Below, one piece after another: positions 1-4,743 of a DNA stretch of 8,922 bases. This DNA is from Desulfohalobiaceae bacterium (GTDB lineage Bacteria; Desulfobacterota; Desulfovibrionia; Desulfovibrionales; Desulfothermaceae): positions 1 to 8,922 of the forward strand of contig JAIPDU010000052.1 of NCBI GenBank assembly GCA_021737525.1, read 5' to 3'. A program made the translations under genes and the position numbers. The notes below the pieces were generated by a model that saw only the letters and a list, made by a program, of their open reading frames with translations, searched no databases and was not told where the DNA came from. Position 1 is the stretch's first letter. The number at the start of each line of letters is the position of its first letter.

Positions 1-200
1 GCCTCGCTCAGGATTCCTCCCCCGCAACCCACATCCAGGGCGCGACGCCCTCGCAGCGTCGCCCTGGAAGCCACATACCCGGCCCGGGCGGGTGTGATGT
101 CGTGCAGGGCACGCAAGCCTCTGCCCGCCTCCCACCAGGAATCGCTCAAGGCCTCGAATCGGTCCAGCTCGCCCTGGTCCGTATCGCTTGTCCGCGCCAT
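1..200 (-). CDS. ubiG: UbiG-family SAM-dependent O-methyltransferase, N-terminal part
   Basis: The first 66 codons are inside the window; the rest lies beyond base 1. The visible protein starts MARTSDTDQG, then has the UbiG-like entry segment FEALSDSWWEAG (residues 15-26), RALHDITPARAGYV (30-43) and the SAM-binding glycine-rich motif LDVGCGGGILSE (55-66). In known members this family O-methylates polyprenyl-hydroxybenzene intermediates of quinone synthesis; the order FxAL..WW..LHxI.P.R..YV followed by DVGCGGG is characteristic. The ATG at 200 is supported by a purine-rich ribosome site, GGGAGGGAG, directly upstream (complement of about 201-210). It is divergent from the Nudix gene, with 113 bp between the two starts. 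If the host is a menaquinone-using anaerobe, the substrate may not be a ubiquinone precursor. Family assignment is fairly sure, substrate is not. Confidence 0.82.
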   Translation of the reverse strand, partial: MARTSDTDQGELDRFEALSDSWWEAGRGLRALHDITPARAGYVASRATLRGRRALDVGCGGGILSE

Positions 201-254
201 CTCCCTCCCTCCCCGGGGCATCGGTCTCAGTAGCAGCACCCCGGCACAGGAACG

Positions 255-283
255 TTTACATGCGCGAGCCACTGCGCTATGCT
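255..283 (+). promoter_or_regulatory. sigma70-like promoter for the Nudix-cyuA unit
   Basis: TTTACA at 255-260 and TATGCT at 278-283 are separated by exactly 17 bp. Transcription would start near 290, giving a short leader of about 24 nt before the ATG at 314. The -35 box covers an in-frame upstream ATG at 260, which argues against that ATG being the start. The boxes are read from sequence; activity is inferred. Confidence 0.6.
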
Positions 284-313
284 TTCCAAAAAATTACGCC
301 CGCAGGAGCCAGT

Positions 314-877
314 ATGCCTCGAGAATGGCAGTATCTGCAATCCCGTCGCGAGCGCGGGCTCAGCATCCTCACCTTGCGCACGGACACAGCCGTTTCTCCG
401 CGCACCGGGGAAGCCCATGAATTCCATATCCTGGAATCATCCCCCTGGGTCAACATCCTCCCCCTGACCTCCCGGGAAGAAGTGGTGCTTGTGCGCCAGC
501 AGCGACACGGCATCCGGGAGGCCACTCTGGAGCTCCCCGGAGGCCTGGTCGAGGCCGGAGACACACCGCGGGACGCCGCAGTGCGGGAAATGCGGGAGGA
601 GAGCGGCTACGAGCCGGGCAGGGTGAGCCACCTGGGCAGCGTCCACCCCAATCCGGCCTTTCTGGACAACCAGTGCCACATGTATCTCTGCCGCGACGTC
701 GTGCCTTCGGGGGAACAGGACCTGGACGAAAAGGAGGACATCCGGGTCGAGACCCGTCCCCTCCAGGAAATTCCCGGCCTGATCGCCAATGGTGCGATCA
801 CCCACTCCCTGGTCCTGTGCGCCTTTTTCTACTTTTTCCTGGAAAGGCCCCAGGCCTTTCCCCGGGCACGGCCCTAA
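314..877 (+). CDS. Nudix hydrolase, ADP-ribose pyrophosphatase type
   Basis: A 187-residue protein, about the usual length for ADP-ribose pyrophosphatases, which split ADP-ribose and similar nucleoside diphosphate sugars. The Nudix box spans residues 77-99: G77, then D83 where Glu is the consensus, then R91-E92-M-x-E95-E96-x-G98-Y99, so the metal-binding REUxEE core is intact. ELPGG (73-77) just before the box and the proline in HPNPAF (111-116), about 15 residues after it, are the usual marks of the ADP-ribose branch. The start at 314 is preferred over in-frame ATGs at 260 and 188 because AGGAG (304-308) sits 5 nt upstream and the promoter overlaps the 260 codon. The stop is 16 bp before the cysteine desulfidase start, so the two are probably co-transcribed. 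The substrate is inferred from motifs only. Confidence 0.88.
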   Translation: MPREWQYLQSRRERGLSILTLRTDTAVSPRTGEAHEFHILESSPWVNILPLTSREEVVLVRQQRHGIREATLELPGGLVEAGDTPRDAAVREMREESGYEPGRVSHLGSVHPNPAFLDNQCHMYLCRDVVPSGEQDLDEKEDIRVETRPLQEIPGLIANGAITHSLVLCAFFYFFLERPQAFPRARP

Positions 878-893
878 TACGCGAGGACCCCTT

Positions 894-2234
894 ATGCAGC
901 TTTCCACCCCGACAACAGAGCAACAGTACACCATCCAGCAGTTCCTGCAGCACCAGATCGCTCCCACTCTGGGCTGCACCGAGCCCGTGGCCGTAGCTCT
1001 GGGGGCGGCGGCAGCGGCCTCCCTGCTTCCGGAAGACGAATCCGTCCGGGAAATCCGGGTCCGGGTGGACCCGGGTGTATTCAAGAATGGACTCGGGGTC
1101 CTGATTCCCGGAACCGGCGGGCTGCGCGGCCTGGCGCTGGCCTCTGCCCTGGGCGCGCTCAGCGGCGATCCCGCCCACGGGCTCGAGCTCCTGCAGGACA
1201 TCACCCCGGAAGGGCTCGCCGCGGCCCGGGCCCTGGTGGAGCGGGGAGCTGTGGACGTGGCCCTCCTGGACGATGCCGAGGCCCTGTTCATCCAGACCGA
1301 GATCCGGACATCCCGGCGCTCCTGCGAATCCCTCATTCGCGACCGCCACGACAACCTGGTCAGCCTGGCCTGCCAGGGACGGGAGGTGCCGAGCGAGCTC
1401 CTGCAGCCCAAGAACGAGGATCAAGAAGAAGGCGGGGCCGGAGGCATGGATCGCTGGCTCCAGGGCCTGAGCATGGAAACAATCCTGGGGATGCTGGGTG
1501 AGCTGGGCCCACAGGACCTTGACTTTCTCCGGCGCGGCGTGGAGATGAACATGGCCCTGGCGGAATACGGCCTGGCCCACGCCCCAGGGCACGGGGTGGG
1601 AGCGGGACTGGCGGCGCTGCAGGAAGAAGACGGCGCGGATTGGGACATGGAACGAACCGCCCAGATCTGGACCGCCGCAGCGGCGGACGCGCGCATGGCC
1701 GGAGTCAACCTTCCGGCCATGAGCTCGGCGGGCAGCGGCAACAACGGATTGACCGCGGTGCTGCCCCTTTACGCAGTGCAGCGATTCGTCTCCTGTCCCC
1801 GGGACAGGCTTTGGGAATCAGTCTGCCTGAGCCATCTGATCAATGCCATGATCAAGGCCCACCTGGGACGGCTGTCCGCGGTCTGCAGTTGCTCCGTTGC
1901 AGCGGGATCCGGCGCCGCCGCCGGAATCGCCCGCATTCTGGGCGGAGACGGGGAGACGATTTCCGCATCCGTGACCAACGTGGTGGAGGATTTGGCGGGC
2001 GTGCTCTGCGACGGGGCCAAGCCGGCCTGTGCCCTGAAACTGGCCACGGCCGCAGGCTGTGCTGTACGATCGGCGCGACTCGCCCAGCTCGGGGTGCGCA
2101 TCCCCTCCTCGGAGGGAATCGCCGGGGACAGCCTGGAAAGGACCCTCCATCACCTGGGGCGCTTGGGGCAAAGCGGATTTACCCAGCTGAACCGGGCCAT
2201 CCTGGACACCATGCTGAACAAGGATCGTTCCTGA
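894..2234 (+). CDS. cyuA: L-cysteine desulfidase (CyuA/YhaM, UPF0597 family), iron-sulfur enzyme
   Basis: A 446-residue protein of the serine-dehydratase-alpha-like family that, in characterised members, degrades L-cysteine to pyruvate, ammonia and sulfide with an oxygen-sensitive [4Fe-4S] cluster. Diagnostic segments are LGCTEPVAVALGAAAA (Cys28), VDPGVFKNGLG and IPGTGG in the N-terminal part, SSAGSGNNGLTA mid-protein, CSCSVAAGSGAAAG (Cys331, Cys333) and LCDGAKPACALK (Cys372, Cys379) near the C-terminus. Cys28, the 331/333 pair and the Cys-x6-Cys motif agree in spacing with the conserved cysteines I recall for the Methanocaldococcus jannaschii enzyme, so all expected cluster residues seem present. 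The ATG at 894 has GAGGA (883-887) 6 nt upstream; a longer frame back to 789 would overlap the Nudix gene and is rejected. The gene is cytosolic, with no membrane segment. A role in cysteine catabolism or detoxification is inferred from family. Confidence 0.88.
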   Translation: MQLSTPTTEQQYTIQQFLQHQIAPTLGCTEPVAVALGAAAAASLLPEDESVREIRVRVDPGVFKNGLGVLIPGTGGLRGLALASALGALSGDPAHGLELLQDITPEGLAAARALVERGAVDVALLDDAEALFIQTEIRTSRRSCESLIRDRHDNLVSLACQGREVPSELLQPKNEDQEEGGAGGMDRWLQGLSMETILGMLGELGPQDLDFLRRGVEMNMALAEYGLAHAPGHGVGAGLAALQEEDGADWDMERTAQIWTAAAADARMAGVNLPAMSSAGSGNNGLTAVLPLYAVQRFVSCPRDRLWESVCLSHLINAMIKAHLGRLSAVCSCSVAAGSGAAAGIARILGGDGETISASVTNVVEDLAGVLCDGAKPACALKLATAAGCAVRSARLAQLGVRIPSSEGIAGDSLERTLHHLGRLGQSGFTQLNRAILDTMLNKDRS

Positions 2235-2297
2235 ATCGGGCCGGGACCTCGATCACCTCCCTGCGTAATCCTTCCCCGGGCATTTTTCCATTCGGAC

Positions 2298-3404
2298 CTA
2301 CCTGCCGTGTCCCTCGCCCCGAATGAAGGCCTCGGTCCATTCCCGGGCCTGTCTGTCGCCGTACAGCTGTGGCGGATGCTTCATGAAACAGCAGCTCGGC
2401 CCGAGCAAGGGGCCCGCCTGGCCCCGCTCCAGGGCCAGCTTGAGGCAGCGGACCGCGTCGATGGCGCAGCCAGCGGAGTTGGGCGAATCCTCCACGGAGA
2501 GCTTGAGATCCAGGCTCACGGGAACATCCCCGAAAATGCGCCCCTCCATCCGGATAAAGGCGGTTTTGCTGTCCTGTTGCCAGGACACGTAGTCGCTGGG
2601 CCCCACGTGGATGGCCCCTTCCTCCAGACGCCTCGCCGCTGCGGCCTGAACCGCCTCTGTCTTGGACTCCTTCTTGGAGGCCAGCCTGCTCCGGTTGAGC
2701 ATGTTCAGAAAGTCCGTATTCCCCCCTGTATTGAGTTGATAGGTCCGAGTGAGCTCCACCCCCCGGTCCCGGAAGAGGTCGCTCAGAGCCCGGTGCACGA
2801 TGGTGGCCCCCATCTGGGACTTGATGTCGTCGCCGATGATCGGCAGGCCTGCGCGCTCAAAGCGCTCCGCCCACCCGGAATCACTTGCCAGAAAGACCGG
2901 GATGCAGTTGAGCATTCCCACACCCGCTCGCAGGGCGCACTCCGCGTAGAATCCCGTGGCCTCCTCCGAGCCCACCGGCAGATAGTTCAAAAGGACCTTG
3001 GCCCCGCTCTCACGGAGCAGCCGAGCCACATCCTCCTCGTCCGGCTCCGGCTCACCCGCGGGAGCAAAGGTGTCCTCCTCGCGGTATCCCCGCATGTGAT
3101 CGGAGACTCCGTCCAATATCCGGCCCATGCTGACAGTCACATCCTGTCGGGGAATACGGGAATGAAAAACGCGGGTACAGTTGGGGCTGGCGAAAACGGC
3201 CTCGGATACGTCCCGGCCCACCTTGCGCCGGTCGATGTCCAGGGCGGCCACCACCTCGACGTCACCTGGCAAGTATCCCCCGATCTCCCAGTGCATCAGG
3301 CCGACGGCCTCACTGGATTCCCTGTCCCTGTAGGCGTATACCCCCTGCAGCAGGGCGCTGGCGCAATTGCCCAAACCAACGATAGCCACCTTGATCCGGC
3401 TCAT
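2298..3404 (-). CDS. ino1: Inositol-3-phosphate synthase (myo-inositol-1-phosphate synthase)
   Basis: A 368-residue NAD-dependent cyclase that converts glucose 6-phosphate to inositol 3-phosphate, the first step toward inositol lipids or inositol-based solutes. The length fits the short bacterial/archaeal type (the mycobacterial enzyme is about 367 residues), not the roughly 530-residue eukaryotic type. Motifs in order: Rossmann nucleotide-binding VGLGNCASALLQG (9-21), GLMHWEIGGY (35-44), YLPVGSEEA (141-149), GDDIKSQMGATI (191-202), LNTGGNTDFLNM (224-235), SKKESKT (243-249) with the lysine-rich active-site region, and EDSPNSAG (305-312). The start at 3404 is chosen because GAGGAG lies 7 nt upstream on the minus strand; a GTG at 3419 lies just before that site and would place the Shine-Dalgarno inside the gene. 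It converges with cyuA, with 63 bp between the stops, and has no inositol-pathway partner in the window. Product identity is very secure; the fate of the inositol is unknown. Confidence 0.95.
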   Translation of the reverse strand: MSRIKVAIVGLGNCASALLQGVYAYRDRESSEAVGLMHWEIGGYLPGDVEVVAALDIDRRKVGRDVSEAVFASPNCTRVFHSRIPRQDVTVSMGRILDGVSDHMRGYREEDTFAPAGEPEPDEEDVARLLRESGAKVLLNYLPVGSEEATGFYAECALRAGVGMLNCIPVFLASDSGWAERFERAGLPIIGDDIKSQMGATIVHRALSDLFRDRGVELTRTYQLNTGGNTDFLNMLNRSRLASKKESKTEAVQAAAARRLEEGAIHVGPSDYVSWQQDSKTAFIRMEGRIFGDVPVSLDLKLSVEDSPNSAGCAIDAVRCLKLALERGQAGPLLGPSCCFMKHPPQLYGDRQAREWTEAFIRGEGHGR

Positions 3405-3565
3405 GGCTCCACTCCTCACATTTTCCGCTTGCCACTGAGACTAGCCGGGAGAACGTCCTCGCAAAACCTTTACGCCCGGGAAACACATCAATACAGTCCT
3501 CATTCCCTAGTCGTGTCCGCCCCAAAAAGCATTAAAAATGATCGGATGAAAGGCTCCCATGCAGG
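3405..3565. other. Upstream region of ino1, no gene seen
   Basis: This is the leader side of ino1, before the nested repeat begins. It holds the ino1 ribosome site near 3413-3418. I found no convincing -35/-10 pair on the minus strand and no supported ORF. The stretch becomes more A/T-rich toward 3530-3550 (CATTAAAAATGATC). The ino1 promoter must lie here or within the repeat, but I cannot place it. Confidence 0.5.
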
Positions 3566-3714
3566 AATCCTACGCGGGGTATTTTTCAACTATTTAGTGG
3601 AGGTTCTGTCGATTTTCTTCGCTCGTCACGCGGGGGCCGGGATGCCCCCGCGTGACGAGCGTTAGAAAATCAAGAACCGGAGCTGCACAGTGAAAAAATA
3701 CCCCGCGTAGGATT
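3566..3714. repeat. Nested long inverted repeat, MITE-like element
   Basis: Two arms are reverse complements in three blocks. The outer block begins AATCCTACGCGGGG at 3566 and matches perfectly over 21 bp (3566-3586 with 3694-3714). The middle block pairs GGTTCT (3602-3607) and GATTTTCT (3611-3618) with AGAAAATC (3664-3671) and AGAACC (3673-3678). The inner block is a perfect 18-bp stem (3620-3637 with 3644-3661). Between outer and middle blocks the arms differ for about 12-16 bp. Flanks carry CATG on both sides (3558-3561, 3719-3722), so symmetry may extend a little further. No transposase ORF fits inside 149 bp. The layout suggests a miniature inverted-repeat transposable element or a relic of one; a structured RNA or protein-binding site is possible. 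No clear target-site duplication was found. Confidence 0.7.
3620..3661. repeat. Perfect 18-bp GC-rich stem with 6-nt loop
   Basis: CGCTCGTCACGCGGGGGC (3620-3637) and its exact reverse complement (3644-3661) flank the loop CGGGAT (3638-3643). The stem is strong enough to form a hairpin in RNA or in extruded DNA. Neither strand has a T-run after the stem (GTTAGAAAATC on plus; AAGAAAATCG on minus), so it does not look like a standard intrinsic terminator. It is the core of the larger nested repeat. Confidence 0.85.
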
Positions 3715-3719
3715 TTCTC

Positions 3720-3896
3720 ATGAGTAATTTCGCGGACACGACATTAGACGACCCGGACACAACCAGCATGGAAATGCTGCAAGGCGATTCTGCGCCCATT
3801 CGGCATTCAGTCGCAATAAATTCACCCGGATCACGGCCATTTTTTATCATATATCCCGGTGCCGGGGAAGACAAGGCCCTTGACCGGCCTCGCTAA
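3720..3896 (+). CDS. Possible small ORF of 58 codons at the edge of the nested repeat
   Basis: An ATG at 3720 opens a 58-codon frame ending in TAA at 3896. AGGA (3709-3712), which lies in the right arm of the nested repeat, sits 7 nt upstream as a possible ribosome site. The product would start MSNFADTTLDDPDTTSMEML and contain FFIIYPGAGEDK near its end. It is acidic in its first half and has no signal peptide or clear membrane segment. I do not recognise it. A chance ORF, or the remnant of a disrupted mobile-element gene, is at least as likely as a real gene. Confidence 0.22.
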   Translation: MSNFADTTLDDPDTTSMEMLQGDSAPIRHSVAINSPGSRPFFIIYPGAGEDKALDRPR

Positions 3897-4160
3897 CCGT
3901 GCTCTCCGGGAGAGGGGGGAATAAGCTGTTGATGCGGTAGCACCCGTCGCGCGAGCGAACTGCATTGCATCGAAGGCTGAAATCCCTTAGGATGAAAGCA
4001 TAGGTCTTAATTGGATCCCGAAGCAACACCCCCCATCGCCGGGGATTGAGCGCTTCGCGAACAGGAGCGTGCCCCACGCGGAAAAGCCGGCTCCGCACAC
4101 CGGATATCCAATCTTTTGTGCCCTGCGGTGACGGCAGAAAACTCAGAACAAGGAGGTCCT
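3723..4160. other. Non-coding stretch between the nested repeat and the nitroreductase gene
   Basis: Apart from the weak 58-codon ORF, no gene is supported here. A 14-15 bp near-repeat, ACCCGGACACAACC (3751-3764) and ACCCGGATCACGGCC (3824-3838), lies in direct orientation. The segment around 3811-3838 (TCGCAATAAATTCACCCGG, then ATCACGG) resembles, from memory, repeated end sequences of some IS21-family elements; this is a weak recollection. From 3897 to 4140 several short hairpins can be drawn, for example GCGG (4079-4082) with CCGC further on, but no riboswitch or tRNA pattern I know. An 83-codon minus-strand frame (3847-4098) has no recognisable product and no strong ribosome site. The end of this stretch is the nitroreductase leader. 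Confidence 0.4.
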
Positions 4161-4703
4161 ATGGCAGACTTCATGGAACTCGTCCGCACCAGACGCAGCA
4201 TACGCAAATTCACCGAGGAGGAGGTTACATCGGAGCAGCTGAACACTGTCCTGGAGGCCGCCAGATGGACACCGTCCTGGGCCAACACCCAATGCTGGGA
4301 GATCATCAGCGTCACCCGCCAGGATCTGAAGGAGTCCCTGCAGCAGACCCTGGTCAAGGGCAATCCGGCGAGCAAGGCCCTTGTTCAGGCACCGGTGGTC
4401 CTGGTCCTCTGCGGCAGGCTAAAGACAGCTGGATACTACAAAGGCGAGGTTACTACGAAATTCGGGGACTGGTTCCTCTTCGACCTGGGGCTGGTGAGCC
4501 AGAGCATTTGTCTGGCCGCCCACTCCATAGGACTGGGTAGCGTGATCGTGGGGCTGTTCGACCACGACGGAGCCGCCCGGGTCCTGGATGTTCCCGAGGG
4601 CAACGAGCTGGTGGCTCTGATTCCCCTGGGGCATCCGGCCCAGGAGCCCAAGACGCCCGAGAGGCGAAGCATCGAGGACTTCACCCACAGCGAGACCTGG
4701 TAG
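4161..4703 (+). CDS. FMN-dependent nitroreductase family protein
   Basis: A 180-residue single-domain flavoprotein of the nitroreductase/NADH-oxidase fold, close to the usual family length. Such enzymes bind FMN as dimers and reduce nitro compounds, quinones or other electrophiles with NAD(P)H; the substrate cannot be read here. FMN-phosphate binding is shown by RTRRSIRKF (9-17), further flavin contacts by TPSWANTQCWE (37-47), GLGSVIVGLFD (124-134) and IPLGHPAQ (154-161), and the C-terminal SIEDFTH motif (170-176) is typical. The start at 4161 is fixed by a strong AGGAGGT site at 4151-4157. The gene stands alone: 750 bp of mostly empty sequence lies upstream and the next gene, ftsK, converges. 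No promoter could be assigned with confidence. Confidence 0.9.
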   Translation: MADFMELVRTRRSIRKFTEEEVTSEQLNTVLEAARWTPSWANTQCWEIISVTRQDLKESLQQTLVKGNPASKALVQAPVVLVLCGRLKTAGYYKGEVTTKFGDWFLFDLGLVSQSICLAAHSIGLGSVIVGLFDHDGAARVLDVPEGNELVALIPLGHPAQEPKTPERRSIEDFTHSETW

Positions 4704-4711
4704 GACGACTC

Positions 4712-4743
4712 GTCCGGCACTCATTTCACAATGAGTGCCGGAC
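4712..4743. terminator. Perfect 14-bp hairpin between convergent genes, probable bidirectional terminator
   Basis: GTCCGGCACTCATT (4712-4725) and AATGAGTGCCGGAC (4730-4743) are exact reverse complements around a TCAC loop. It begins 9 nt after the nitroreductase stop, and its far base touches the ftsK stop codon (4743-4745), so it lies exactly where both transcripts should end. No T-run follows on either strand, so termination may need Rho, or the hairpin may only protect the 3' ends. Confidence 0.65.

Noticed and set aside
201..212. KOPS-like GGGGAGGG (complement of CCCTCCCC) as an FtsK orienting site
   Set aside because: It coincides with the ubiG ribosome site, and one octamer in GC-rich DNA is not informative without genome-wide skew.
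188..313. N-terminal extension of the Nudix protein from ATG 188 or 260
   Set aside because: The promoter -35 box lies over ATG 260, the extension overlaps the ubiG start, and a good AGGAG site stands before ATG 314, which gives the normal family length.
437..1411. 324-codon minus-strand ORF opposite the Nudix and cyuA genes
   Set aside because: It spans two well-supported plus-strand genes, has no ribosome site I can see, and resembles no known protein.
2235..2297. Intrinsic terminator between cyuA and ino1
   Set aside because: A T-run at 2283-2287 follows a C/G-rich segment, but the best stem I can draw has only about 4-6 pairs with mismatches and a loop near 27 nt.
2307..3665. 452-codon plus-strand ORF opposite ino1
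   Set aside because: It is a shadow frame: the minus strand encodes a complete, motif-rich inositol-3-phosphate synthase there.
3561..3720. Integron attC site
   Set aside because: GTTAGAA at 3661 resembles a core site, but no RYYYAAC partner lies at the mirror position and the outer arms extend too far for an attC.
3847..4098. 83-codon minus-strand ORF as a gene
   Set aside because: No recognisable motif, no strong ribosome site, and a composition consistent with a chance frame in GC-rich DNA.
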